From contig PNKE01000030.1 of NCBI GenBank assembly GCA_013822245.1, positions 1 through 64,000 on the forward strand: 64,000 nucleotides of DNA. Reading direction: 5' to 3'. The notes beneath the pieces are model-generated. The model was not told the origin of the DNA. It did no database searches and saw nothing but the letters and a program-made list of their open reading frames with translations. Position 1 is the first letter of the stretch, and the number at the start of each line of letters is the position of its first letter. Positions 17,160 to 26,437 of the stretch are shown here, one piece after another. The stretch comes from Candidatus Solibacter sp. (lineage in GTDB: Bacteria > Acidobacteriota > Terriglobia > Bryobacterales > Bryobacteraceae). The position numbers and the translations under genes were made by a program.

Positions 17160-17623
17160 CAGCCCTTCTCCCCGCCTGCCTGCGCCGACATCCAATCCTC
17201 CAGCAGCACTGCCGCCGCCAGCCGGTCCACCGTCCCCTTCTTTTTCTCTTTCAACAGCCGTTCCAGTGACCAGCCCCGCGCCCGCAGCATCTCCTCCGCC
17301 TCCACCGACGTCAACCGTTCGTCGTGCATCTCCACCGGCAGCCCCGACGCCTCGGCCAGTTTCCCGGCAAACCGCCGGCACTCTTCAGACATCGGGCTTT
17401 CGCGCCCGTCCATATGCAGCGGCAACCCCACCAGGATCCGCCGCGCCTTCCGGTCGCCGGCAACCGCGCAGATCCGCCTCAGATCGTCGGCCATCGTCCG
17501 CCGTTGCAACGCGTCCAACGGCTGCGCCGACAGTCCCTCGGCGTCGCTGATCGCCAGCCCGATGCGCCGTTTGCCCAGATCCACCGACAGCACCCGCGCC
17601 GCCGGATTCTCGCTCTCTGCCAC
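17159..17623 (-). CDS. ruvX: Holliday junction resolvase-like / 16S rRNA-processing protein RuvX (YqgF)
   Basis: This RNase H-fold nuclease of about 154 residues is involved in 16S rRNA 5' processing and possibly Holliday-junction resolution. The start motif VLSVDLGKRRIGLAISD carries the first catalytic Asp, the central ILVGLPLHMDGRES and the late DERLTSVEAEEML and TVDRLAAAVLLEDW blocks are all present. I chose the GTG at 17623 because an upstream ATG would lie inside the divergent peptidase gene; CACAAT lies six bases before this GTG, a spacing that suggests a leaderless transcript. It is the first gene of the ruvX-mltG unit. Confidence 0.9.
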   Translation of the reverse strand: MAESENPAARVLSVDLGKRRIGLAISDAEGLSAQPLDALQRRTMADDLRRICAVAGDRKARRILVGLPLHMDGRESPMSEECRRFAGKLAEASGLPVEMHDERLTSVEAEEMLRARGWSLERLLKEKKKGTVDRLAAAVLLEDWMSAQAGGEKG

Positions 17624-17637
17624 ATCCTGATTGTGCC

Positions 17638-19908
17638 ATGCTGAACCATATGCGCACTCTCGCCGCACTCCTTTTCACAGCCTCGCTCGCTCTCGCTCAG
17701 CCCCCCGCTCTTGAGGAACACGCGCAAAACGGACTCGCTCCGGCGCCCACGCCATGCGAGTCCCCCGGGGGATTGGAGCCGCGCCGGAGCGGCCTTTGCG
17801 CTTCGAAGAAACCCGTCACGCTGGAATCGCTCTCCTCCGGCATGGGCCGCATGATGGCCGCCATGGCCGGACAGCCCGTCTGGTCGCCCAAAGGCGGACG
17901 CTTCGCCCATCGCCAGGGCTCCGTCGTCAAAATCTACGACCTCTCAACCAAACAAAGCGCCGGCGCCTTCGACATCTCCGCCGCCGACAAGGACTCGGTC
18001 CAGGCGCCCGCTCCCCGTGAGTTCAACTGGGAAAACCGCCGCGTCCGCGAACAGGCGATTCAATGGTCGGCTGATGGCAAGAAGATCCTCGTCATCTCCA
18101 AGGGCGACGTCTTCCTCTGGGACGAATCCACCGGCAAGCTCGATACTGTCCTGAAAACCATCGACGTCGAGCGCGACCCCAAGCTCTCCCCCGACGGAGC
18201 CAAGGTCGGCTTCCGCCGCGGCCACGAACTCTATGTGATCGACGTCCACTCGAAGCAGGAGACCCGCCTCACCCACGACGCCTCGGCCACGCTCTGGAAC
18301 GGTGAACTCGACTGGGTCTACCCCGAGGAACTCGATCTCGGCACCGCCTGGTGGTGGTCGCCTGATTCGAAATCCATCGCCTACCTGCAATTCGATGTCA
18401 GCCGCGAGCCGCTCTATCCGCAGAGCGACCATCTGCAAATGGCCGCCGTCGCCGAACCCCAGCGCTACCCCAAGGCCGGCACGCCCAACGCCGATGTCCG
18501 GCTCGGCGTTGTCCCGGCGGCCGGCGGGCCTACCCGCTGGATGGATCTCGGCGAGACCCGCGAATTCCTGCTCGCCCGCGTCCATTGGACGCCTGACTCA
18601 GCCCACGTCATCGCCCACCGCCTGAACCGCATCCAGAACCGCCTTTGGATCCTCGCCGCCGATGCCGCCACCGGCAAGTCGCGCCTGCTGATCGAAGAGT
18701 CCGATCCCCACTGGATCAACATCAACAACGACTTCGAGCTTCTCTCCGGCGGCCGCATCCTGCGCTCGTCGGAAAAGGGCGAGGGCTTCCGCCATCTCTA
18801 CCTCCACGACGCCGCCGGAAAACAACTCGCCCGCCTCACCAAGGGCGACTGGGAGGTTTCGAACATCGCCTGCGTCGACGAACCCGGCAAGCGCGTGTAC
18901 TACGTATCGAGCGAGGAATCGCCGCTCGAACGCCAGCTCTGGATGGTCGGATTCGACGGCCAGGGCAAGAAGCGCGTCACCGCGGGCGCCGGCAGCCATG
19001 CGGTCTCCATGTCGCCAGCCTGCGACGCCTTCCTCGACAGCTTTTCCAGCCTCGAATCGCCCAGCCGCTCGGTTTTGCGGAAGTCCGACAACTCGGAAAT
19101 CGCCGTCTGGCGCGAAGCCGACACGAAATCCGCCGCCGAATTCGACATCTTGAAGACCGAGATCCACCAGTTTAAGGGCTCGGACGGCACGTTGTTCTAT
19201 GCCCGCCTGATCAAGCCCGCCGGCTTCGACCCGTCGAAGAAATACCCGGCCGTGGTGCAGGTCTATGGCGGCCCGCACGCCCAGTCGGTCCGCAACTCAT
19301 ACAGCGGATTGAGTTGGGACCAGGTGCTGGCCCATCAGGGCTTCGTCGTCTGGCAGATGGACAACCGCGGTTCGTTTGGTCGCGGCCACAAGTTCGAAGC
19401 CGCAGTCCACCGCCGCCTGGGCCAGGTCGAAGTCGCCGACCAGCGTGAAGGCGTGAAGTATCTCGTCGGCCTTGGATTCGTCGATCCGGCGCGCATCGGC
19501 GTCCAGGGCTGGAGCTACGGCGGTTACATGACGCTGATGTGCCTGCTGCATGCGCCGGATGTCTTCAAGGCCGGTATCGCCGGCGCTTCGGTCACCGACT
19601 GGCGCAACTACGACACCATTTACACCGAACGCTACATGGGTCTGCCCGCGGAAAACGAAGAAGGCTACAAGTCCGGCTCTCCAGTGAACGCCGCCGCCAA
19701 CCTGAAAGGCCACCTGCTGTTGATCCACAACATCCAGGACGACAACGTTCTGTTTGCCAACGCCCTGCAGATGATGAACGCCCTGCAACTCGCCGGCAAG
19801 CCCTTCGAGACGCTCATCTATCCACAGAAAAGCCACGGCGTCAGCGGCAAGGCGGCCACGCACATGCGCCAGCAGCAGTTGGATTTTTTCCTTCGCGCAC
19901 TGAAGTAG
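17638..19908 (+). CDS. S9 family peptidase, dipeptidyl-peptidase IV-like
   Basis: This exported serine peptidase of 756 residues removes dipeptides from peptide N-termini. The signal peptide begins at the second ATG (17650, MRTLAALLFTASLALAQ), which may be the true start. An eight-bladed DPP-IV propeller occupies about residues 80-500, with the substrate-binding Glu motif DWVYPEELDL. The alpha/beta-hydrolase domain follows, with the nucleophile S626 in GWSYGG, probable D702 in IQDDN and H733 in KSHGV. Residues about 25-56 are an extra proline/glycine/cysteine-containing stretch encoded by a palindromic insert (see the repeat at 17722-17801). A hairpin with a T-run follows the gene. Confidence 0.9.
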   Translation: MLNHMRTLAALLFTASLALAQPPALEEHAQNGLAPAPTPCESPGGLEPRRSGLCASKKPVTLESLSSGMGRMMAAMAGQPVWSPKGGRFAHRQGSVVKIYDLSTKQSAGAFDISAADKDSVQAPAPREFNWENRRVREQAIQWSADGKKILVISKGDVFLWDESTGKLDTVLKTIDVERDPKLSPDGAKVGFRRGHELYVIDVHSKQETRLTHDASATLWNGELDWVYPEELDLGTAWWWSPDSKSIAYLQFDVSREPLYPQSDHLQMAAVAEPQRYPKAGTPNADVRLGVVPAAGGPTRWMDLGETREFLLARVHWTPDSAHVIAHRLNRIQNRLWILAADAATGKSRLLIEESDPHWININNDFELLSGGRILRSSEKGEGFRHLYLHDAAGKQLARLTKGDWEVSNIACVDEPGKRVYYVSSEESPLERQLWMVGFDGQGKKRVTAGAGSHAVSMSPACDAFLDSFSSLESPSRSVLRKSDNSEIAVWREADTKSAAEFDILKTEIHQFKGSDGTLFYARLIKPAGFDPSKKYPAVVQVYGGPHAQSVRNSYSGLSWDQVLAHQGFVVWQMDNRGSFGRGHKFEAAVHRRLGQVEVADQREGVKYLVGLGFVDPARIGVQGWSYGGYMTLMCLLHAPDVFKAGIAGASVTDWRNYDTIYTERYMGLPAENEEGYKSGSPVNAAANLKGHLLLIHNIQDDNVLFANALQMMNALQLAGKPFETLIYPQKSHGVSGKAATHMRQQQLDFFLRALK
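17722..17801. repeat. nested palindromic element inserted in the S9 peptidase gene
   Basis: Three nested inverted repeats are present: GCGCAAA (17722-17728) with TTTGCGC (17795-17801), CGCTCCGGCGC (17736-17746) with GCGCCGGAGCG (17781-17791), and the perfect palindrome TCCCCCGGGGGA (17761-17772). The stretch adds roughly 30 in-frame residues between the signal peptide and the start of the mature protein, where homologues of this family usually have a short linker. This resembles protein-coding palindromic elements known from other bacteria, such as the Rickettsia RPE type; that comparison is by analogy. Confidence 0.6.
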
Positions 19909-19926
19909 CCGTCGTCCGGCAAAACG

Positions 19927-19957
19927 AAAAAGGCCACCCGCCGGGGTGGACCTTTTT
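19927..19957. terminator. bidirectional Rho-independent terminator
   Basis: The arms GGCCACCC and GGGTGGACC form a stem around a short GC loop (19932-19952), with an A-tract before and a T5 tract after (19953-19957). It lies between the convergent S9 peptidase gene and the FecR-like gene, so it can serve both strands. Confidence 0.8.
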
Positions 19958-19976
19958 CATTGAACTGTGGGTTGAG

Positions 19977-20990
19977 CTACTGCCGTCCGCCCCTGCCCGC
20001 CGCGCCGCCGCGGGCGCCGCCACCGGATGAAGGAGCCGGGGAAGCCGCCGGCGCCGAAGCGCCAGTCGAGATGATGCCACCGCCGCCGCCCGAAGAAATG
20101 CCGCGCGAGGCGGACCTTTCGCCCGCGCCGCCTGCGATTCCGCCAGCGAAAACCGGGCCGCTCGAAGCGCCGCGTCCGCCGCCGCCGCCGCCGTAAACCG
20201 GCTGATAGGCCCGGTAGATCGTGAACGGCGTGTAGTACATGAAGCCGAACGGGCTGCCCACCGGCGCGAACATGGGCATGAAGGTGAAGGTCCCGAAATA
20301 GGGGTTGAAATACCACCCGGAAGTCCGCCCGCCCCAGGCGCCCACGAACGACGACGCCTCGCGCGCCGACGACCGGTTCGCCATGGCGACATACTCGGAC
20401 CGGCGGCGGCTCCAGCGGTGCAGGTAGTCGGTATCGTCGGTATCGAACCTGCCCGCCGTCCAGCCATCGCCCGAAGCCGTCATCTGCCGCGACTTCCTCA
20501 ACCTCTGCTCGCCCGCGGACGTCTTCAAAACCGCCTCGCCGTCATAGACGCGCACCGTCATCGGGTCGCTGGAAAATCGGTACAGCCCGGCCTTGCTCAG
20601 GCGCACCTCGGCGTCGTCCATCTTCACCGTGATCAGGTTGCCGTCGAGCAACTCAGCGATCTCGATCAGCAGTATGCCCTGCTTCAGCGTCAGGCTGACG
20701 TCCTCGAGATCGGTCCGGTCGAGCGAAAACTCGCTCTGTTCGGACATCCGAAGGAACGATCCCGGAGTCAGCAGAACCTCTGCCCGCCCCTCCCCGGTCC
20801 TGAGGTGCTCACCCCGGCCGATCTGTACGATCTCCGACGGCTTGGGATCAACCGCCTTGCCAGCCAGGAGAACTTCGCCGTCGGCGACGTTCACCAGCCC
20901 GGCCCGGGCCGAGATCATGTTCTGGGCCGGCAGCATCCCCGGCGCCAGAAGTGCGATTGCGGCAAGCAGGACGATACGGGACGGTTTCAT
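19977..20990 (-). CDS. exported FecR-like domain protein with Gly-rich tail
   Basis: The 337-residue exported protein has a signal peptide (MKPSRIVLLAAIALLAPGMLPAQ) and a FecR-like beta-helical domain (about 25-180) containing HLRTGEGRAEVLLTPGSFLRMSEQS, a pattern typical of FecR periplasmic domains. A middle Trp/Arg-rich part (DYLHRWSRRRSEYVAMAN) is followed by an aromatic segment (YFNPYFGTFTFMPMFAPVG) and a glycine-, serine- and alanine-rich tail with no clear fold. No sigma factor or anti-sigma partner lies beside it, so a classical FecR signalling role is unlikely. The same architecture recurs in acidobacterial exported proteins of unknown role. Confidence 0.7.
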   Translation of the reverse strand: MKPSRIVLLAAIALLAPGMLPAQNMISARAGLVNVADGEVLLAGKAVDPKPSEIVQIGRGEHLRTGEGRAEVLLTPGSFLRMSEQSEFSLDRTDLEDVSLTLKQGILLIEIAELLDGNLITVKMDDAEVRLSKAGLYRFSSDPMTVRVYDGEAVLKTSAGEQRLRKSRQMTASGDGWTAGRFDTDDTDYLHRWSRRRSEYVAMANRSSAREASSFVGAWGGRTSGWYFNPYFGTFTFMPMFAPVGSPFGFMYYTPFTIYRAYQPVYGGGGGGRGASSGPVFAGGIAGGAGERSASRGISSGGGGGIISTGASAPAASPAPSSGGGARGGAAGRGGRQ

Positions 20991-21129
20991 GGCAGGTTCT
21001 CCTCTCGTTCCCTCGACCTATCTTGGTCCGCTTTAATGACGGCAGTCAACCGCCCCCGGTTTCCAGAAAAAAGCAGGGGCGGAAACGCCGGGGTTCCCGC
21101 CCATCTCACAGCGTCAGACGCAGGCTGAA

Positions 21130-23712
21130 CTACTCTTGCGGGTCCTGTTCCGGCGCCTCGGCGGCGGCCACCGCCTGCACCGGCAACAGAACCGTATTCG
21201 ACTCCCTCTCTCCAATCCTGACTTTCATCCGCACCATCGGACTGGCCATCGGATCGTTGCCCAACTGGAACCGGATCACCACCTTGCCGATCCTGTCCTG
21301 CTGCGCGTAGGCCGCCAGCACCGGATGCGCCTGCCCGTTCAGGAAGAACTCGAACGGCGTTTTCACGGCGAACTCGCTCCCCAGCGGAATCTTGAACCCG
21401 TCCAGCCACGGTGTCTTCAACGGCCCGAATCCGGTGCCGCACAGCAGCACCGTCTCGCCCGGCCTGGCCGGATCCTTCGGCGTCACCGGCTTGCCGTTCA
21501 AGTGGAACGCCTCGGCCACCGGCTGCTCATACTCCGGATTGCGGAATAACCCCGGCGCATAGGCGTCCACCTGGAACTTCGCCGACACCTTCGGCTGGCC
21601 CGGTATGTTCAGCGTCAGCGTGTGCTCGCCCGGCAGGAAGTGCGAATACAACTGCGCCTGGATCTCCCACGGCGTCACGAACACCAGCGGCAGCACCGAA
21701 TCGCGCACCTGCGCCGTCACCCCCAGCAGCGACTGCGCCGCCGGATTGGTCTTCGATACCTCGTCGCCGCTCGCAAGGTGGATGCCCTTGATGGCGATCA
21801 GCGAGCCCGGCGCCACAACCTTGTCAGGCGTCTCGCCGGCGGCGTTCTGAACGGCGCCCTCGGCCAGCTCCGGCACTTCGTCGAATCGCGCAACCACCAC
21901 CCTGGGCCCGTTCATCGTCACCTGGCCCTCGGGCAGGGTGCCGCTCAAGGATCCCTCAAACCGCCGGAACTTGAAGCCCTTGTTCGCCTTCACCTTCACC
22001 TCCACGGGCACGCCCGCCGTGAAGAACCATCCCGGCCCAGCGGCCGGCTCCAGCGTCCAGTCCGCTCCGCCGTCGGGATCCGAAAGCAGCGTCATCTTGT
22101 GCATGTACTGGTAGCGCGCGGTCAGCGTATCGGCCTCCTGCGAGAAGGTGTACACCCGCTCGCCCGTCGCGCCGTTCTCCCAGCCTGTCATCTCGATCCT
22201 GGTCTCGGGCGTTATCTCCTGCTCGACAACCGGTGCGATCGTCACCTGCGAACCCGCCGGCCGGTCCAGCACGCACGGCGTGGCGCACGGCTGCCCGTCC
22301 ACGGTGAACTGCAGCGCGCCGGGCTCGCTCTTCACCGCCAACTGGCCCAGAAGTTCATATTCGGCCACCAGCCACAGCGCCTTCTGCACGGCGTCTGCCG
22401 GCACAACGATGGTCTGTTCGGCTTCGCCTCCGTTGGACCAGCCCTTGAACCGCCACATCCGGCCCTTTGCGTCACGCTGTTCGAGCGGCGCCGAGATCTT
22501 GTGCGAATGGCCCACGCCCCAGTCGTAAAGATAGCTCAGAGCATTTGGGACGCCGTCCACCAGCACTTTCAACTCGAACTGCGACGCCCGCACCGCCACT
22601 CTGGCGCCCTCGACAAACCGGGCCGTGAAGGTCAGCCCCCGGCGGTCGGCCGGAATCCGCACCACCGAATTCGGCGGATACTTGTTGCCGTCGCCGGTGT
22701 CCCAATGGTCAAACACATACAACTTGCCGTCGTCCGGGGTCTTCTGCGCCGGCGGCGAGCCTAGAACGTGATCGGTGCCCGGCAGCAGGTCCAACTCCCC
22801 CGTGCACAGCGGCACATTCCTGCAGGCCCGTTCGTCAGACCACACCGCGGCGAGATCCGGAAAAGGCGCCGTCTGCCACGGGTAGCCCGGCGCCGTCGAC
22901 AGCGGCAGACAGTCGAGGTCAAACCGTTTGGTCTGGATGATGTTGTGATCCACCTGCACCTGGAAGCCCCGGTACGGCGCGCTCTCGAGGAATACTCGCC
23001 GCGCCTCGACGAAATTAGCATCGATTGTCAGCGGACGGTCCACAATCACCATCGACGCCGCGTAGCCGGCCGGCCCCGGCGGGTTGTCGAAACCCGCGAA
23101 CACATAGCCCGGATAGGCCACCGGCGTCAACAGCATCTGCGTGCCTTCGGTCACCCAGGCGTATCCGCTCGTCGACATGCAGCCGCAAATGCTGGTCTGC
23201 AGATAGCCCGCCCGGCTCGGCAAAAAGTCCGTGCCCGGAAACGTCTTCTGGTTTCCGTTGCAGGGGCCCAGGTACTGCATGATCCGCTCCTTGTTGATCA
23301 GCAGCAGAACTCCGTGCTCCTTGTTGAACGACGCCGTATAGGCGTTCACCTTCCGGTCCGCCGTGATCGAGATCACCGGCTGATCCAGGCCCACGTCGAT
23401 GCCGTTGGACGACCGCCAGCCAGAAAACGCGAAACGCGTCTTAAACGTCGGATCGTACTGTTTGGGATCGATGATGAGGCCCTCCGGCGCGTTCGCGTAC
23501 ATGTAGGCCTGGCGCACCTCCAGCGTGTGCTTGCTGCCCTCGGGCCAGTTGAAGACCGCCGAGTTCATGTAGGGATGGCCGTCCACCCAGAACGTCGCGC
23601 CCGTCACCGAGCTTTCCACTCTGACTGATACCGGGCTTTGCGCGGCCGCCAGTTGGGCGAATCCGAGGATGGCCGCCAGCGCGGCAATGGCTTGGGGGAT
23701 GCGTCGAGACAT
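21130..23712 (-). CDS. large exported protein with Solibacter-type C-terminal domain (TIGR03437-like)
   Basis: This exported protein of about 860 residues starts with a signal peptide (MSRRIPQAIAALAAILGFAQLAAA). The body consists of several repeated beta-sandwich units related to PEGA or bacterial Ig-like repeats, each ending near a motif such as FSGWRSSNG, FKGWSNGGE, MTGWENGAT or FRRFEGSLSG. The last 220 residues match the Solibacter C-terminal domain: NAAGETPDKVVAPGSLIAI, then PLVFVTPWEIQAQL and GEHTLTL. This domain is largely restricted to Solibacter-like Acidobacteriota, making it a taxonomic marker. Function unknown; surface adhesion or structure is plausible. An alternative GTG start lies four codons upstream. 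Confidence 0.8.
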   Translation of the reverse strand: MSRRIPQAIAALAAILGFAQLAAAQSPVSVRVESSVTGATFWVDGHPYMNSAVFNWPEGSKHTLEVRQAYMYANAPEGLIIDPKQYDPTFKTRFAFSGWRSSNGIDVGLDQPVISITADRKVNAYTASFNKEHGVLLLINKERIMQYLGPCNGNQKTFPGTDFLPSRAGYLQTSICGCMSTSGYAWVTEGTQMLLTPVAYPGYVFAGFDNPPGPAGYAASMVIVDRPLTIDANFVEARRVFLESAPYRGFQVQVDHNIIQTKRFDLDCLPLSTAPGYPWQTAPFPDLAAVWSDERACRNVPLCTGELDLLPGTDHVLGSPPAQKTPDDGKLYVFDHWDTGDGNKYPPNSVVRIPADRRGLTFTARFVEGARVAVRASQFELKVLVDGVPNALSYLYDWGVGHSHKISAPLEQRDAKGRMWRFKGWSNGGEAEQTIVVPADAVQKALWLVAEYELLGQLAVKSEPGALQFTVDGQPCATPCVLDRPAGSQVTIAPVVEQEITPETRIEMTGWENGATGERVYTFSQEADTLTARYQYMHKMTLLSDPDGGADWTLEPAAGPGWFFTAGVPVEVKVKANKGFKFRRFEGSLSGTLPEGQVTMNGPRVVVARFDEVPELAEGAVQNAAGETPDKVVAPGSLIAIKGIHLASGDEVSKTNPAAQSLLGVTAQVRDSVLPLVFVTPWEIQAQLYSHFLPGEHTLTLNIPGQPKVSAKFQVDAYAPGLFRNPEYEQPVAEAFHLNGKPVTPKDPARPGETVLLCGTGFGPLKTPWLDGFKIPLGSEFAVKTPFEFFLNGQAHPVLAAYAQQDRIGKVVIRFQLGNDPMASPMVRMKVRIGERESNTVLLPVQAVAAAEAPEQDPQE

Positions 23713-23799
23713 AGTCGTTCTCACGTCTCCCTTTTCTTCGGCAGATCCCGGATTCGTTTATATGGGGCAAACCCCTTAGTCCGGCCTCGGGTCGAAGGA

Positions 23800-24951
23800 T
23801 TATTGCCGCCCGGACGCGATCCGCTCCACCGCCGACGCCAGATCCGACGGCGTGTAGATGGAAAAAACCCGCCCTTTCGCCGCCTTCGCCACGTCGATCA
23901 CCGACCCTTCGGCCACCGGCCGCGGCAGCAGCGCCAGCACCGCCGGCCGCCTCAACCCCTCCCAAACCCCCTCGTTGCGCGCCCCCGCCCGTCCTGGCGG
24001 CTGGGTGGGCGGTGTGATGAACACAATCTGCCCTGGGGCGGCCTCACTTGAGACCCGTCTCACAACCGATTCCAGAAACTGGTGCTCGGTCGGCCCTTGG
24101 GCGAGCGTCTCGTAGTCCACCGTGGCAAGATTGACCGATCCAAGCGCATCGGCGAGTGCTTCGAACGAGCCCGGTCCGAATTGCGCCTCATCGTAGACCA
24201 CATGCCGGTTCAACAGGTCAATTGCCGCCACCCTGGCCGAATGATAGCCTCCGCGCGACAGCAGCGACCCCAGCACGTTCATCAATGTCGACTGGTCGCG
24301 CCAGGACAGCGCCGCCAGGTGCCGCCGCCGTGTCACCGGATAGGCGTTCATCACCACCGTGACCCGCCTTGGCTCGGCGCCCGCCGCTGGCGCGGCAAAG
24401 CCCTTCCAACCCGCCGAAGCGTCGGAAACCTCGCCCCTGGCCAGTTGAGAGACGCTCCCGCGCGGCTCCTTGGCCTTTAGGGTGAAGGACTTAGCGCACG
24501 AGCGGCCGGTCGAGTCGCCGATCAGCAGGCTGGCCCGGTAGCTGCCGGCGCCGAGCGCGAATCCGCCTCCGGCGCTCATATGGAGCTTTTTCGATGGCGC
24601 CTCCGGGATCCTGGAGAGTGTCAGCCGCCGGCCCAGGTAAACCGGCTTGCCTCCCGGCTCCAGCGGTTGCAGCCTGATGACCGCGCTCAGCCTCGCCTGC
24701 TTCTGCCCCTTGAACTCGGTCAGCGGCAGGCTGAAGTTATACCCGGCCCAGAGCCGCAGGTCGAAGCCCAGGCTCGGCGGAACCGGCCTGATGTCGCACT
24801 CCAGCGCCCGCCTCGCCTTGTCGTCCCTCCGGCGCCACAGGTCCTCAAAGGCCTCCACCGTCTTCCGGTTGGAGGGCAGCGATGTGTCCAGACGCATCTG
24901 CGCCTGCAGCGGCGCGGCGGCGAAGACCATGAGTGCCAGGAATCGAAGCAT
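23800..24951 (-). CDS. exported protein of unknown function
   Basis: I do not recognise a named family in this 383-residue protein. It has a signal peptide (MLRFLALMVFAAAPLQAQ), a beta-rich domain (about 60-175, with an LWAGYNFSLPL strand), and a C-terminal Rossmann-like or VWA-like half. The latter shows RRVTVVMNAYP, ARVAAIDLLNRHVVYDE and PGQIVFITPPTQPPGR, then a final FSIYTPSDLASAVERIA helix. This layout matches acidobacterial exported proteins that evaluate strings of paired alpha/beta units without a MIDAS. It lies 37 bases downstream of the sigma-54 regulator gene on the same strand and may be co-transcribed with the two-component pair. Confidence 0.6.
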   Translation of the reverse strand: MLRFLALMVFAAAPLQAQMRLDTSLPSNRKTVEAFEDLWRRRDDKARRALECDIRPVPPSLGFDLRLWAGYNFSLPLTEFKGQKQARLSAVIRLQPLEPGGKPVYLGRRLTLSRIPEAPSKKLHMSAGGGFALGAGSYRASLLIGDSTGRSCAKSFTLKAKEPRGSVSQLARGEVSDASAGWKGFAAPAAGAEPRRVTVVMNAYPVTRRRHLAALSWRDQSTLMNVLGSLLSRGGYHSARVAAIDLLNRHVVYDEAQFGPGSFEALADALGSVNLATVDYETLAQGPTEHQFLESVVRRVSSEAAPGQIVFITPPTQPPGRAGARNEGVWEGLRRPAVLALLPRPVAEGSVIDVAKAAKGRVFSIYTPSDLASAVERIASGRQ

Positions 24952-24988
24952 CCGGGTGCCTTGGGGCGGCCTCTCGCGCGGCCCCCAT

Positions 24989-26437
24989 CTAATAAGATGC
25001 GGATTTGCGCCGGATGGGTATATCGAGCCGCTTGATCTTCTGATTCAGCGTCGACAGCGGTACGCGCAGCCTGGCGGCGGCCTCGGTCTGCGAGTACGAT
25101 ACGCCTTCCAGCACCTCGATGATGGCCCGGCGCTCGAATTCGGCCACGATCTCGAACAGCGACGCATCAGCCGGCAGCGGTTCGCCGGGATCCCTTGGCA
25201 GCCTGACGCCGCCGGCATGAAGCACGGGTTCGGGCAGCACCGAGGCCGGCGCCTCGCGCTCATTGGCCAGCACCACGGCCCGCTCCACGGCGTTTTCCAA
25301 CTCGCGCACGTTGCCCGGCCAGTTGTAGTCCATCAGAATGTGCATGGCTTCGGGTTCGAAACGCAGCAGCGAGCGTCCGGCATCGTCGGTAAACTTGGCG
25401 TTTTCCCGGCAGTAGACGTCGAAGAAATGATCCACTAGCGGCGGGATGTCCTCCTTGCGGTCCCTGAGCGGCGGCAGCGAGATGTCGATCACGTTCAGCC
25501 GGTAGTACAAGTCCTCGCGGAACTTGCCCTGCTCAACCAGCTTTTTCAGATCCGCGTTGGTGGCGGCGACGATCCGCACGTCCACCCGGATGACTTCGTT
25601 CGAGCCGACGGCCATGAACTCGCGTTCCTGCAGCACCCTGAGCAGCTTCACCTGCATGTCGGGGGTGAGTGTGCCGATTTCATCAAAAAAGATGGTTCCG
25701 TGGTTGGCCGTCTCGAAATAGCCCTTGCGATTGGCCACCGCGCCGGTGAATGCGCCCTTGATGTGGCCGAACAGGGCGGTTTCGAGCAGGTCGGGCGGCA
25801 CGGAGCCGGAATTCACGCCGACAAAGGTGCGCTCGGCCCGCGGCGAGTTGGCGTGAATGGCCTTGGCGATCAGTTCCTTGCCGGTGCCGGTTTCGCCGGT
25901 GATCAGGACGTTGGACTTCGACGGCGCCACCTGCGCCACCAGGTCCAGCACGGCCAGCATGCGCTCGCTCTTGCCGACGATATTGGGGAACGCATAGCGG
26001 ACCTTCAAGGCGCGGCGCAGTTCGCGGTTTTCGTGTTCGAGGCGGGTGCGGGCAATCTGGCGGTCGATTTCGATCAGCAGTTTCTCGTTGTCCCAGGGCT
26101 TCGAGAAGTAATCGCTCGCCCCCGACTTCAGCGCCTGCACCGCCACTTCGATGCTGCCGTAAGCGGTGATCAGGAACACCGGCGTTTCCCGGTCGCGGGC
26201 CCGCAGATCGTCGAGCATCTCCAGCCCCGAACGGTCGGGCATCATGAGATCCAGCAGCACCAGATCATAGCGGCCCTCTTCGAGCCGCTTCAGGCCCTGG
26301 GCGGCGTTCTCGGCTGTCACGGCCGTGTAGCCTTCGATGGAAAGCAGGGTTTCGAGCGATTCGCGGATGTCGTATTCGTCGTCGATAATCAGGATTCGCC
26401 CCTTGCTGCGGGGCGTGGCGGTGAGGGTATCAGGCAT
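24989..26437 (-). CDS. NtrC-family sigma-54-dependent response regulator
   Basis: This 482-residue regulator activates sigma-54 promoters when phosphorylated. The receiver domain (about 13-125) has the phospho-acceptor D63 in LVLLDLMMP and K113 in YFSKPW. The AAA+ domain (about 150-385) has Walker A GETGTGKE (181-188), the sigma-54 contact loop GAFTGA (228-233) and Walker B TIFFDEIG. A Fis-type helix-turn-helix (SYSQTEAAARLRVPLSTLNQ) closes the protein. I chose the ATG at 26437, which overlaps the sensor kinase stop by eight bases. The 55 codons before it lie inside the kinase gene and are not receiver-like. Confidence 0.93.
   Translation of the reverse strand: MPDTLTATPRSKGRILIIDDEYDIRESLETLLSIEGYTAVTAENAAQGLKRLEEGRYDLVLLDLMMPDRSGLEMLDDLRARDRETPVFLITAYGSIEVAVQALKSGASDYFSKPWDNEKLLIEIDRQIARTRLEHENRELRRALKVRYAFPNIVGKSERMLAVLDLVAQVAPSKSNVLITGETGTGKELIAKAIHANSPRAERTFVGVNSGSVPPDLLETALFGHIKGAFTGAVANRKGYFETANHGTIFFDEIGTLTPDMQVKLLRVLQEREFMAVGSNEVIRVDVRIVAATNADLKKLVEQGKFREDLYYRLNVIDISLPPLRDRKEDIPPLVDHFFDVYCRENAKFTDDAGRSLLRFEPEAMHILMDYNWPGNVRELENAVERAVVLANEREAPASVLPEPVLHAGGVRLPRDPGEPLPADASLFEIVAEFERRAIIEVLEGVSYSQTEAAARLRVPLSTLNQKIKRLDIPIRRKSASY

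Noticed and set aside
16065-17630. 521-residue plus-strand frame opposite mltG and ruvX
   Set aside because: Arg/Pro/Ser-rich antisense reading of two conserved genes.
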